Positions 36,661 through 45,473 of a stretch of 64,000 nt of DNA are shown piece by piece. Where the stretch lies: the NCBI GenBank assembly GCA_020636995.1, contig JACJWU010000002.1:372001-436000 (forward strand), written 5' to 3'. The position numbers and the translations under genes were made by a program. The notes below the pieces were generated by a model. That model ran no database searches and was not told where the DNA came from. It saw only the letters and a program-made list of their open reading frames with translations. The DNA is from Actinomycetota bacterium (lineage in GTDB: Bacteria; Actinomycetota; Actinomycetes; S36-B12; UBA10799). Every line of letters begins with the position of its first letter. Within the stretch, counting starts at the first letter, position 1.

Positions 36661-37152
36661 TCACGCAGCAGATGAACTGTGGCTCTCGACTCCGCCCTTG
36701 ATGGCCGCCAGCATGCCATTCATCTTCTTGGACATCATCAGTGCGCTGACCGACTCGAGCGGGCCCTGCCACCACGGGAGATCCTTTTCGAGAACGTCCA
36801 TGGTCAAGGACGTTCCTCCGTCATCGGGCGCGAACCGCCAGGTGAAGATAGGACCGTTCGCGACGTCCATGGTCCGCCCCGCAAAGCGCACCTTCCCGTG
36901 CGCCTTGCTGACGATCCGTTCGTTCGGAACGAACTCGGTGAACTCCCGCTCGATATGTTCCACCATCATTCCTTTGATGAACCTACCCACGATGTGAACC
37001 TGGGTGCCGACCCCGTCGGGTGTCATCGTGACGTCTGTGACTTCGAGTTCTGGCCACCCCTCGAACAGGTGGCGCGGGTCGCGGCAGTACGCGAACACCT
37101 GATCCACTGGAGCGATGATCGTTGTGTGGTAACTGCGAGTGAAATCCGACAT
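36661..37152 (-). CDS. SRPBCC-family protein
   Basis: This protein of 163 residues starts at the second of two adjacent ATGs, which has AAAGGAGG five bases upstream; the first ATG is too close to the site. Its START/SRPBCC fold is indicated by YHTTIIAPVDQVFAYCRDP near the N-terminus, strands with DVTMTPDGVGTQVHIVGRF and WRFAPDDGGTSLTMDV, and a long C-terminal helix. Such proteins bind hydrophobic ligands or act as cyclases or lipid carriers. It lies downstream of the thioesterase gene on the same strand (106 bp apart). Confidence 0.75.
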   Translation of the reverse strand: MSDFTRSYHTTIIAPVDQVFAYCRDPRHLFEGWPELEVTDVTMTPDGVGTQVHIVGRFIKGMMVEHIEREFTEFVPNERIVSKAHGKVRFAGRTMDVANGPIFTWRFAPDDGGTSLTMDVLEKDLPWWQGPLESVSALMMSKKMNGMLAAIKGGVESHSSSAA

Positions 37153-37257
37153 CATGGCCTCCTTTCGAGACCTGGTGGGGAGATCCCCACAGTTCAATTC
37201 TAGGCCCGACGTGCGACGGCCGACAGCCTCCCGCGGCCTTCAGACTGATGAGTCGGG

Positions 37258-37719
37258 TCAGCGCTGCCGCCACCGCTTCCATGTCGCGGTGCCTTCGGCG
37301 CGCACCTTGCCGTCGCACCACAAGCTGACCTCCACGAGCATCGCCGACTCGTCCACGCCGGCGAGCCGGGCACGCAGTTCGGAGGTCTGGTTCAAGGGAG
37401 TCGGCCGAAGATACTTGACCTCCAGGCCCGCCGTCACGAACGGCAGCAACGAGTCTCCGGTCACTAGGCCCAACCGCTGCGCTTCGAGGACCATGGGCGT
37501 CGCACTGTGACAATCCAGAACGGTGCAGATGATCCCTCCGTTCAGGAATCCCAAGCCGTTGTCGTGTTCGGGCCATGGTGTGAACTCAGCGATCGTGCCG
37601 GTCTCGGCCTCGTAGCTGCGCAACTGGAGGCCCTTGGGGTTGGCCGGACCACAGCCGAAGCAGCGCATGTCGGGGAAGTAGCGCTCCTGAATGCTGCGAC
37701 CAGAAGCGGTGTCACTCAC
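37258..37719 (-). CDS. PaaI-type hotdog thioesterase
   Basis: A GTG at 37719 is chosen because TACCCT precedes it by exactly six bases. It gives a 153-residue protein, the normal length of the family; an upstream extension to 37830 would run into the divergent promoter. FGCGPANPKGLQLRSY is a common N-terminal block of PaaI/hotdog thioesterases, HDNGLGFLNGGIICTVLDCHSA holds the active-site helix (Gly-Gly and Asp), and VTAGLEVKYLRPTPL the following strands. It hydrolyses acyl-CoA thioesters in the cytosol. It is divergent from an acyl-CoA ligase. Confidence 0.8.
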   Translation of the reverse strand: MSDTASGRSIQERYFPDMRCFGCGPANPKGLQLRSYEAETGTIAEFTPWPEHDNGLGFLNGGIICTVLDCHSATPMVLEAQRLGLVTGDSLLPFVTAGLEVKYLRPTPLNQTSELRARLAGVDESAMLVEVSLWCDGKVRAEGTATWKRWRQR

Positions 37720-37725
37720 GCAAGC

Positions 37726-37731
37726 AGGGTA
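37726..37731 (-). promoter_or_regulatory. -10 box TACCCT, leaderless start
   Basis: On the minus strand TACCCT, GCTTGC, then the GTG of the thioesterase gene. Confidence 0.5.
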
Positions 37732-37808
37732 ACCACCGGTTGGACCTGGCGTGGGCGCCGCCTGCCGGACTAGGCTCGCGCCATCATCCTCGACGGTAGG
37801 AGACTCCC

Positions 37809-39395
37809 GTGACCGCGACCGGCGCCGCAACGCCCCCGCCCTCGATCTTCCTCGACGACGACGTCACGTTCTGGTCCGCCGACCGACCAGACGCCCCGGC
37901 CATGACCTACCTTTCGCGCACCTGGACCTGGTCGCAGTTCGATGACCGCATCGGGCGGGTCGCCTCCGCCCTGGCCGCCGCCGGCGTCGGCCGCGGCGAT
38001 GTTGTCGGCTTCCTCGACAAGAATCACCCGGCGTGCACCGAGGTGATGCTCGCCTGCTCGCGACTGGGCGCGGCACTGGCGATCTTCAACTGGCGATCGG
38101 CGGGGGAGGAGTTGGACTACGCGATCAACGACTCGGGCGCCCGTTTGTTGGTGGTCGGCACCGAGTTGATGCCGACGATCGAGAGCATCCGCGACTCGCT
38201 GTCCGGTGTGGGCACCGTCGTGGAGGTGACGCCGGAGGGCGGCGATGAGGACCCGTACGAGACGTGGCTCCAGCAGTACGAACCGTCTGGCCGTCGCGAC
38301 GAGGTGCGCCCCGAGGACCCCGCGTTGGTGATGTACAGTTCCGGCACCACCGGCCGTCCCAAGGGCGTGGTGCTCAGTCAGGCCAACCTGGTGACACACA
38401 CAAGCGCAGGCTTCGATGGTTTCGGCTTCGAGGAAGGCTCGGTCAACCTCGTCGCGATGCCGCAGTTCCACGTCGGCGGAACCTCGTATTCGCTGGTGGG
38501 ACTGCGTGGTGGCGTTCCCAGCGTCATGCTGCGTGAACCGGATGGTCCTTCGTTGATCGGAGCCATCATGGGCGGTGCGACGCACGCGTTCCTGGTGCCC
38601 GCTGTCGCCCAGGCGATCATGCAGGCCGGGGAACCCGCGGTGGGGGTGTTCTCGAAACTGCACCTGTTCTGCTACGGCGCCGCGCCCATGCCGCTGCCAT
38701 TGCTCGAGGCATGTATGCAGGCATGGCCGGACACCGACTTCATGCAGGTCTACGGCTTGACGGAGGTCTCAGGGGTGGCGACCCGCCTGATGCCGGACGC
38801 ACATCGCGATCCCGAGCATCCGGAGCGGCTGGTGTCGGCGGGCACTCCGATGTCCGGTGTGGAGGTACGTGTCGTCGACCCCGCGACGCAGGAGGTTCTC
38901 CCCGACGACACACCTGGTGAAGTGTGGCTGCGCACACCGCAGTTGATGCTGGGATACCTCGGCAAGCCCGAGGCCACCGCGGAGGTGATCACTGAGGACG
39001 GGTGGCTGCGCACGGGCGACGTCGGCAGGCTGGTGGAGGGCTTCCTGTTCGTGGAGGACCGGATCAAGGACATGATCGTGACCGGCGGCGAGAACGTGTA
39101 CTCCCCAGAAGTCGAACGCGTGATCGCCGAGCACCCTGCGGTATTGGAGATGGCCGTCATCGGTGTGCCGGACGACAAGTGGGGGGAGACGGTCAAAGCG
39201 GTGGTTGCGCTCAAGCCCGGTGAGACCACCACTGCCGAAGACATCATCGCCCACTGCCGACAGCGACTGGCCCACTACAAGTGCCCCACATCGATCGACA
39301 TCGTGGAAGCGCTGCCGCGGAACCCGACCGGGAAGATCCTCAAGCGGGATCTGCGGCAGCCCTACTGGTCGGACCGGGCGCGCAACATCGTGTGA
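37809..39395 (+). CDS. acyl-CoA synthetase (AMP-forming)
   Basis: This 528-residue ANL-superfamily enzyme has the AMP-binding P-loop MYSSGTTGRPKGVVLS, the A5 motif MQVYGLTEVSG, the A7 Asp region GWLRTGDVGRL, the hinge motif VEDRIKDMIVTGGENVYSPEVE and the catalytic Lys near the end (LPRNPTGKILKRDLR). It activates a fatty or other carboxylic acid to acyl-AMP and then acyl-CoA. The GTG start has TAGGAG upstream; TAGGCT at about 37770 may be the -10 box of its promoter. It is divergent from the thioesterase, so the pair could balance an acyl-CoA pool. The chain-length preference is unknown. Confidence 0.9.
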   Translation: MTATGAATPPPSIFLDDDVTFWSADRPDAPAMTYLSRTWTWSQFDDRIGRVASALAAAGVGRGDVVGFLDKNHPACTEVMLACSRLGAALAIFNWRSAGEELDYAINDSGARLLVVGTELMPTIESIRDSLSGVGTVVEVTPEGGDEDPYETWLQQYEPSGRRDEVRPEDPALVMYSSGTTGRPKGVVLSQANLVTHTSAGFDGFGFEEGSVNLVAMPQFHVGGTSYSLVGLRGGVPSVMLREPDGPSLIGAIMGGATHAFLVPAVAQAIMQAGEPAVGVFSKLHLFCYGAAPMPLPLLEACMQAWPDTDFMQVYGLTEVSGVATRLMPDAHRDPEHPERLVSAGTPMSGVEVRVVDPATQEVLPDDTPGEVWLRTPQLMLGYLGKPEATAEVITEDGWLRTGDVGRLVEGFLFVEDRIKDMIVTGGENVYSPEVERVIAEHPAVLEMAVIGVPDDKWGETVKAVVALKPGETTTAEDIIAHCRQRLAHYKCPTSIDIVEALPRNPTGKILKRDLRQPYWSDRARNIV

Positions 39396-39476
39396 CCGTG
39401 CGCCGTCGTCGGTGCATGGGGTCACGCGTGGCTTTGGGCTCGGGCGAGACCTGCGCGGGTGCAGCAGCGAACCGAT

Positions 39477-39496
39477 CGGGGAGGGAACCTCTCCCG
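39477..39496. terminator. hairpin between convergent genes
   Basis: CGGGGAGG and CCTC(T)CCCG form a stem with a GAA loop and one bulged base, between the acyl-CoA ligase and the converging TMADH-like gene. Confidence 0.45.
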
Positions 39497-39519
39497 TGCC
39501 TGCGGGCAGAGGGTATGCA

Positions 39520-41581
39520 CTAGACCTCGCGGAGGAACTCCACCTCGTCAGGGTCCACTGCTTCACCGAACTGCTGGGCGGCGCGGTGGCCGGAGAACAC
39601 GGCCTGGGCGATCAGTCCCGGAGCGTCGGCGTCGCCGATGAGTTGCAGCGTGGACAACTCACCGGTGGCCAGGGCTGGGAGCAGTTCGTCGTGGAGGTCC
39701 GTGCGTGGCGAGCGGTCCGCGACCAGGACCACCGATGCGCGCGGCAGTTCGTCGATTCCGCCGTCGATCACATCTGCGACCACCACATGGTCCCGCTCGA
39801 TGGACTGCACCGTCGTGCGGGTGTGGATCTGGACGCCCACGTCGCGCAGTCGACGCTCGATGCGCTCTTGTTCCAGGGTGAACTGGGTCCACTGCGAGAT
39901 CAGCGGCGCGGGTGTGATCACCTCCACCTCGTGACCTCGCCCGGCGAGGAGTTCGGCGATGAGGCCACCGATGACGTAGTGGTCGTCGTCATAGATCACC
40001 ACGCGGCCGGCAGGGATTCGCCACTGGCCGGACTCCAAGCAGTCGAGGACGTCGTCGGGTGTGAACACATCGGGCTGCTCGTGACCGGCAACTGGGAGGC
40101 CGGTCGAGCGCCCTCGCCCGTCCCGCCGCCACGTGGCCCCCGTTGCCACGACAACGTGACGTGCATCGGAGTCCAGCACGTCCTGAGCGCTCATCGGTGA
40201 GGCGGGGAAGACCTCGACGTCAGGCAACTCGGCGATGGCGCCGCGACGCCACTCCACGACCCGACGCCACGGTCCCAGCCCGGGAAGGAGTGCCTCGCGG
40301 ATCACCCGCCCGCCCACCTCCGGGCGCGCGTCGAGCAGTTGTACGTGATGTCCACGCTGGCCGAGGGCGCGCGCGGCCTCGAGGCCCGCCGGGCCGGCCC
40401 CGACGACCATCACGTCCACGGGTTTGGCGGCCGGAGCGATCCGCTCGGGATGCCACCCGCGCCGCCATTCTTCGCCCATCGTCGGGTTCTGGGTACACCG
40501 AATGGGAAGACCCCTCGGGTCGGTGGCCACGCAGATGTTGCAGCCGATGCATTCCCTGATGGCGCCCAGTCGGCCGCGGCGGATCTTGTCGGGCAGGAAG
40601 GGGTCGGCGATGGAGGGTCTGGCCGCTCCGATGAGATCGAGCACCCCTCGACGTACCGCTGAGACCATCGCGTCGGGACTCGTGTAGCGACCGACACCCA
40701 CCACCGGCTTGGAGGTCAGTGACTTCACGAACGCGATGTACTGCTCCTGGTGCCCCTCCGGAGCGAAGCGCGACGTGGCGGAGTCATTGCTCCAGTCCGA
40801 GATGTTCACATCCCACAGATCAGGCAACTCGGCCAACAGGGCGACGATCTCCGCTCCCTTCCCCGTCGTGGGTGATGCCGGCGGGACCCAGCAACTCGTC
40901 CACCGCCAGTCTGACCGCGACCGCGCAGTCGTCCCCGACGGCGTCCAGGGTGTCCTCTATGAGTTCTCGCAGGAAGCGCACCCGGTTGACCAGGCTGCCC
41001 CCGTACTCGTCGGTGCGGTCGTTGTACCGCCGAGACAGGAACTGCATCGGAAGCGTCAGGCCATGGGCCGCGTAGCAGTAGACGATGTCGAACCCAGCAT
41101 CCCGCGCACGTAGCGCGGCCTTGCGATGCCAGCGGCGGACGTCGGCGAGGTCTCGTCGGGTCATGGCCCGGGTCTGGACCGGCTCGAATCCGGTACCCCC
41201 AAGGACTCCTCGACTGCTCGGTCCGATGGGGGTGAGGTGCGTGGACTCGTTGGCGGCGTCGAGCCCGGCGTGCGTCAACTCGATCCCGGCGAGGGCGCCG
41301 TAGGCGTGCACGGCCGCCGTCATGAGCCGGTGACCGGCCACGTCGTGCTCGTCCCAGATGCGCCCTTCGATGCACGGGGCGATGTCGCTGCTCGGGTGGA
41401 TCTCCACCTCCTCGGTGCACACGACGCCCCACCCGCCCTCCGCCTTGGTGCCCCGCATCGCGGCGTGCGAGCGGGGGCGCAGATAGCCGAGCCCGTTGCA
41501 GTGGGGGACCTGGTAGAAGCGGTTGGGTGCGACCTTCGGGCCGATGCGCACCGGCTCGAAGAGGATGTCGTAGTCGCTCAT
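39520..41581 (-). pseudogene. trimethylamine dehydrogenase-like flavoprotein, broken by one frameshift
   Basis: Two adjacent frames together encode a protein of about 685 residues that matches the TMADH/dimethylamine/histamine dehydrogenase architecture. An Old-Yellow-Enzyme barrel starts DILFEPVRIGPKVAPNRFYQ, with Cys28 in QVPHCNG at the position of the covalent FMN-cysteine of TMADH. The 4Fe-4S site is CIGCNIC...IRC followed by TQNPTMGEEWRRGWHPE, and FAD/ADP-binding domains follow (DVMVVGAGPAGLEAARALG). The frames join at about 40850-40860, where one extra base separates DGEG from AEIVALLAEL; the first frame ends at 40820. Everything else is intact, so decay is recent or the base is a sequencing error. 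The substrate is probably an amine but is not known. Confidence 0.8.
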
Positions 41582-41830
41582 CCTGCGCGCCGCCTGCCCT
41601 CGGAGTTGCTGTCGGTTGTGTCTGGCCGCAACTCGTCAGAAGCATCGCGGGCGGCACGGGTGATGACCGTAGGCATGCCAGGATCCCTTCTCGACATGGT
41701 CGACGAGTGAACCCTGCCACGCGTGAGCCGGTGGTGACGCGCTGAGCTCAAGGCCAGACCGTCAGCCGTGCGGCGAGAACACGGATGCTCTTCACATACC
41801 GAGTTGAACCCCGGTATGGGCTGGTCCGGG

Positions 41831-42271
41831 TCAGTTCACCGCGAGGAGTTTCGCCATGCGTGTGATCGCGGTGCGGAACCCTTTCCGAGCCGCGGCAGCA
41901 AGGGGCTTGGCGAGGAACTGCGGCACGCCTGGGACGCGGATGTCTTCGACCCAGTCGAGTCGAGAGGTGTTCTCGCCGGTTGAGGTGACGGTGAGGAGGA
42001 CCGTTCCCGTGAGCACAGGGCCGATCTTGGTGATGTGGGCGGTCATCGCGGATGAGTCGAGTTCATCGACCCGCATGCGGTCAGGCAATGCCAGTGGACC
42101 GATGCCCGTCGTGGCCACGAATTCGGTACCCGGTCCACCATCACCTCGGAGGACCTCCACCCGGGTCAGCGGCACCCACGCTGCGTGGCCCTTCCAGTCG
42201 ATCAACTCAGTGAAGACGACATCGGCGGGTAGGGACAGGTCACGCGTGACCGTGAAGAAGACGTGTGCCAT
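41831..42271 (-). CDS. SRPBCC-family protein
   Basis: The 146-residue protein begins with the SRPBCC strand HVFFTVTRDLSLPADVVF, continues with a WVPLTRVEVLRGDGGPGTEF beta region, and ends in a long helix (FLAKPLAAAARKGFRTAITRMAKLL). A hydrophobic pocket protein of the polyketide-cyclase/dehydrase group is expected. It lies 46 bp downstream of the Rieske gene and upstream of the TMADH-like gene, all on the minus strand, so the three may be one transcription unit. Confidence 0.78.
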   Translation of the reverse strand: MAHVFFTVTRDLSLPADVVFTELIDWKGHAAWVPLTRVEVLRGDGGPGTEFVATTGIGPLALPDRMRVDELDSSAMTAHITKIGPVLTGTVLLTVTSTGENTSRLDWVEDIRVPGVPQFLAKPLAAAARKGFRTAITRMAKLLAVN

Positions 42272-42317
42272 GGCGGGGCCTTTCGCAGAGATCTTGGGCT
42301 GGTCTCACACCACGCAA

Positions 42318-42698
42318 CTACCGGTCGACCACGACCTGCCCATCCCGCACTTCCGCGGCGAGGACGGTCAGCGGCGCTGGCGACTTGCCCATCGCTATGA
42401 GTCGGCGCGACCATCGCGGCGCGGTGACACCGGCGACGCCGGGGGTCCAGTCCAGGTTCTCCCCGCTGCAGACGTCGAAGCGCGAGTTGTGCCACGGGCA
42501 TGTGATGACCCCGTTCTCGTATCCTCCGCGAGGGCCGCGGCTGAGGCTGAGTCCGGCATGTGGGCATCGGTCGCGCACGACACAGACCTCATCGGGGTTC
42601 TGCGAGGAGCGGATCACCAGGAATTTGTCGCCGTCGATCGTAACGGGGGTTGGGGTGTCGAGGGCGAAATCTGCGAGCGTTCCGAGTGTCGTTGGCAT
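42318..42698 (-). CDS. Rieske [2Fe-2S] ferredoxin-like protein
   Basis: The 126-residue protein has a complete Rieske motif: Cys-Pro-His in RDRCPHAGLSLSRGP and Cys-x2-His in ITCPWHNSRFD, spaced as in ferredoxins of Rieske oxygenases and in nitrite-reductase small subunits. It is soluble and would carry one electron. The ATG at 42698 is six bases after TAGGCT, so the mRNA is probably leaderless. Downstream genes (SRPBCC, TMADH-like) could use it as an electron partner; that is inference. Confidence 0.87.
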   Translation of the reverse strand: MPTTLGTLADFALDTPTPVTIDGDKFLVIRSSQNPDEVCVVRDRCPHAGLSLSRGPRGGYENGVITCPWHNSRFDVCSGENLDWTPGVAGVTAPRWSRRLIAMGKSPAPLTVLAAEVRDGQVVVDR

Positions 42699-42704
42699 GT
42701 TTCG

Positions 42705-42710
42705 AGCCTA
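42705..42710 (-). promoter_or_regulatory. -10 box TAGGCT, leaderless start
   Basis: On the minus strand TAGGCT, CGAAAC, then the ATG of the Rieske gene. Confidence 0.55.
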
Positions 42711-42991
42711 CCCGCGGTCGGACTATCGGCATTCCCGAGCGGACAGCGTCGTAGGACCTCGAACAATCCGAGATCGTCGACCGAAGTCCGAATACGCCTG
42801 TTCACCAGCACGGACCCCTGGGCCCCACGCCGCCACCCGGAATCGGGAGTCTTGGCTAGCCTCCCCCAAAAGAGAGTGGCCTCGTTGGGTCTGTGCTTTC
42901 TCGCACCCCGAACGACGAGATCTCCTCCGTCTTGTTGACTGAGGCAAGCGCGGCACGAATGTCCTTCCGAGCATCAGCGTTCGTCACGACC

Positions 42992-43020
42992 GTGACCGGA
43001 CTCCTTCCACCCGCTAGGCT
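42992..43020 (+). promoter_or_regulatory. promoter GTGACC-17-TAGGCT, leaderless start
   Basis: GTGACC (42992-42997) lies 17 bp before TAGGCT (43015-43020), which is seven bases before the ATG of the channel-like gene. Confidence 0.6.
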
Positions 43021-43027
43021 CGCCGCC

Positions 43028-43828
43028 ATGTCATCCGCAGAAGAGATCCCCGAGGCGGCTGACACACCAGCGCAACGCCCGCCGCTCTCGGAGTCCTGGC
43101 CCGCGATCGCGCGTCTTGCCTTCATCTCCGTCTACTGCCTGACGATCGTCTTCGCGGGCTTCGGCCACTGGAGCCTGTCGACGGTGCGGATTCTGAACGC
43201 GGTGGTGGCGGTCCTTTGGGTCCTGCTCCTTATCACGTGGATCTTGCAGGTACGCGGCCAAACGGGTCGCCTCGCGTTCGTCCTGCGCCATCCGGCGCTA
43301 CCGATGCTGCTGGTCGCCCCGCTGTTCCTGATCCTCTTCTGGGATCCGATCTGGTTCATTCTGATCGTCGTTGCCTTCGTTCTGGAGTTGCGGCAACTGT
43401 CCGCGGGCGACGGCTTCACGTTCTCTTTCGTCCTGATCGTGTTCGTGGGCCTCGTATCCGGGCTGACGATGGTGGAGTTGGAGAACAACCAGCCGAATTC
43501 CGGCATCCATGGGCCCGGGGACGCCTTCGGTTGGGCTTTCGGCAGTCTGCTGCACATCGACACCGGGACGGACTTCGCGCCCACCACCGCGGACGGGAAG
43601 TTCCTGGGGGTGGTCGTCAGCGTCTGCGGCATCCTGGCCGCCAGTATGTTCACCGCCAAACTGGTCGCATGGATTCTCGGTGACGAGAAGACCGCCCCCG
43701 CCGAAGACTCGTCTCTGACCGCCGAGGATGCGCAGGCCTTGCGCACCGAGATGGCGGAACTGCGGGAAACGGTGTCACGGCTCAACCAGACCATTCAGCA
43801 GCGGGTTGGTGAATCCGGTCCGGACTGA
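43028..43828 (+). CDS. ion-channel-like membrane protein with C-terminal coiled coil
   Basis: From the ATG at 43028 the protein has 266 residues and about six hydrophobic segments. A re-entrant-pore-like stretch (DAFGWAFGSLLHIDTGTDFAPTTADGKFLG) is followed by a last helix (VVVSVCGILAASMFTAKLVAWIL), the layout of voltage-gated-like potassium channels. The canonical filter TVGYGD is not there; the corresponding residues read DTGTDF, so ion selectivity would differ or the pore may be non-conducting. The last 45 residues are acidic and heptad-like (EDAQALRTEMAELRETVSRLNQTI), a likely tetramerising coiled coil. Confidence 0.6.
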   Translation: MSSAEEIPEAADTPAQRPPLSESWPAIARLAFISVYCLTIVFAGFGHWSLSTVRILNAVVAVLWVLLLITWILQVRGQTGRLAFVLRHPALPMLLVAPLFLILFWDPIWFILIVVAFVLELRQLSAGDGFTFSFVLIVFVGLVSGLTMVELENNQPNSGIHGPGDAFGWAFGSLLHIDTGTDFAPTTADGKFLGVVVSVCGILAASMFTAKLVAWILGDEKTAPAEDSSLTAEDAQALRTEMAELRETVSRLNQTIQQRVGESGPD

Positions 43829-43917
43829 CGGATTGCCACCCCATGGCGGAGCACGTCTGGTGGCCGTTCTCGATTCGGCCGGCGGTTGTTCTCGTCAACA
43901 CCGAGCTGGAACTGGTG

Positions 43918-44313
43918 TCACAGACTGATCTGATGGATCCGCAGGCCCGTGTGCCGAGTGATCGCATCGAAGTCCGCGTCGGTATGCAGCACGGCTACCT
44001 CCTCGCGGATGGCGATCGCGGCGATCAGGCAGTCGATGAGCTTGCGTACGGTCTCACCTTCGCGGCGGCAGGCACGGTACAGCGCTGCAGCGGTCTCGTA
44101 GTCACCGGTCGTGGTCTCCAGCAAGGTCGCTCGGGCGAGGAGCCCCCGGAGTTGCACGAGGTGAGTGCTGTCGCGCGCTCCGGCAAGTACCTCCATGCGG
44201 ACCGCATCGCAGATCGCGATCTCCTCGGCGAGGAGTCGCTCCACCTCATCACAGGTGGGAGATCCGGTGTCCCGGAGGAACTCGATCCACGCCGAGGTGT
44301 CGATGAGGATCAT
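43918..44313 (-). CDS. vapC: VapC-type PIN-domain toxin
   Basis: The 131-residue PIN-domain ribonuclease has the expected acidic residues: Asp5 in LIDTSAWIEF, Glu in AVRMEVLAGA, Asp in RKLIDCLIAAIA and Asp in LHTDADFDAI. It would cut RNA, often a tRNA or rRNA site, when free of antitoxin. Its ATG overlaps the stop of the antitoxin gene by 4 bp. It lies just outside the left boundary of the tRNA-linked island. Confidence 0.9.
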   Translation of the reverse strand: MILIDTSAWIEFLRDTGSPTCDEVERLLAEEIAICDAVRMEVLAGARDSTHLVQLRGLLARATLLETTTGDYETAAALYRACRREGETVRKLIDCLIAAIAIREEVAVLHTDADFDAITRHTGLRIHQISL

Positions 44314-44513
44314 GCGTTCCGACTCGTCCGCAGCTCAGCGAGGTCGCCCTCCCATCCGGAGCCACGCAGGGCTCGGGCCTCGTCGAGCCCAAGGACCTCG
44401 GCTGCGACGAGGCGCAGGGCGTAATTGACCGCGTCACGCTTGGATGTCAGGTGGTAGCGATCCATGACGACACGGCATGCTTCATCGTCGATGTCGATGT
44501 TGGTGCGAGCCAT
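44310..44513 (-). CDS. vapB: VapB-type antitoxin
   Basis: From the ATG at 44513 this 67-residue antitoxin starts with the ribbon-helix-helix strand MARTNIDIDDEACRVVM and continues with SKRDAVNYALRLVAAE, typical of the VapB family that uses the N-terminus to bind DNA. The C-terminal acidic part (GSGWEGDLAELRTS) would wrap the toxin. A longer frame to 44588 lacks similarity. TATCGT is six bases before the ATG, and ATACAC is repeated 11 bp apart over the start, a possible autoregulatory site. Confidence 0.88.
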   Translation of the reverse strand: MARTNIDIDDEACRVVMDRYHLTSKRDAVNYALRLVAAEVLGLDEARALRGSGWEGDLAELRTSRNA

Positions 44514-44519
44514 ACACCA

Positions 44520-44525
44520 ACGATA
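44520..44525 (-). promoter_or_regulatory. -10 box TATCGT, leaderless start
   Basis: On the minus strand TATCGT, TGGTGT, then the ATG of vapB. Confidence 0.5.
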
Positions 44526-44638
44526 CACATGAAGGTGTTGGTGGAGGGCGCACTCGGTCCAGGAACTGAGCCATCGAGGCAGCAGCACTGTGCGCTCGTC
44601 AGGCCGGCAATGGACGTCCCATGGGCTGACGGCGTCCC

Positions 44639-44666
44639 TGCAAGAAGCGCGCCCGGAGGGATTCGA
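44639..44666. repeat. 28-bp direct repeat of the tRNA-Arg 3' end (attL-like)
   Basis: The 28 bp, including AAGCGCGCCCGGAGGGATTC, are identical and in the same orientation as 51558-51585, where they cover the last 19 bases of the tRNA-Arg gene and 9 bases beyond it. Here no tRNA follows: similarity stops at the T-loop position, as expected for an integration scar. Confidence 0.8.
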
Positions 44667-44797
44667 CAGGAGGGGTAGCCGCGGGCGCGGCCAGCGCGCA
44701 GGCAGGGGCGTTCAGCGGATTCGCCTCCGGCCAGACGTCGGCGTACGGGCCGCATCCGCTCCGGGGTCAGCGAATCCTCGAGCATCGCATCGCCGAC

Positions 44798-45322
44798 TCA
44801 GGGGACCCCGGGCAACGGCCACAGTTTCCCCGTAGCGGTGTCGACCAGCGCTGCCCGGGTGACCGTCAGGTTCACGGGGAGCACGTCGGAGATTGCGTTG
44901 ACAGCGACCGGGAGCAGGGTACCGGGCGTGCGCGTCGCCACCGAGACGTGCGGAATCCACGACGACGCACGGTAGTACTTGTGGAGTTGGGCGCCCGTGC
45001 CCACCAGGGCCGAGGTGACCAGGTTCTGGCGAATGGCGACCTCGGCCGGGACGGCGACGGCAAGCGCGACGCGCCCCCGGGGGAAGACGACGGTCCCCTG
45101 CGCGTTGGCGGAGAAGGTGCGGTGGCACGGGAGGTTGCCGAGAGTCTCGTGGACGCGATCGAGATCCCACTCGCGCAGCACGGCGTACGAGATGTGCGGG
45201 AGGTGGTGTCCGTGGGTGTGCGATGCCAGCGACCCGATTCCCGCGTCCTCCATCCGTGCCCACAGGCCGCGGACCAGGCGCTCACCCACCGCGTCGAACA
45301 GCACACAAACAGCCAGGGCCAC
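44798..45322 (-). CDS. 2H phosphoesterase (2'-5' RNA ligase-like)
   Basis: The 174-residue protein has the two His-x-Ser motifs of the 2H superfamily: HLPHISYAV (about residues 40-48) and WIPHVSVAT (about 122-130), each placed in a matching beta strand of the duplicated fold. Relatives hydrolyse or form 2',3'-cyclic or 2'-5' phosphodiester bonds in RNA or act on cyclic nucleotides. The start is a GTG with CATCAT six bases upstream. It lies alone in the island, divergently oriented from nothing close; the physiological substrate is unknown. Confidence 0.78.
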   Translation of the reverse strand: MALAVCVLFDAVGERLVRGLWARMEDAGIGSLASHTHGHHLPHISYAVLREWDLDRVHETLGNLPCHRTFSANAQGTVVFPRGRVALAVAVPAEVAIRQNLVTSALVGTGAQLHKYYRASSWIPHVSVATRTPGTLLPVAVNAISDVLPVNLTVTRAALVDTATGKLWPLPGVP

Positions 45323-45473
45323 GAGCCCATGATGACCCTTCCCAGATCCGACGACGCCATCCCAGCCGGGGCGACGCGGACACAGACCGTTCGGACCGCG
45401 GTGGGTCGCGCATTCAGCCGGTTGCGTCGATCTGCATCTGGGTGACGAGCCGGTCGTTGCCGGCCGCGGCCCC

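Larger units (their letters stand above)
42699..43027. other. intergenic region with two outward leaderless promoters
   Basis: No gene is supported in these 329 bp. A TAGGCT box on the minus strand (42705-42710) serves the Rieske gene, and one on the plus strand (43015-43020) serves the channel-like gene. The frame of the latter stays open back to 42893, but no family similarity or binding site supports a longer start. Confidence 0.5.
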
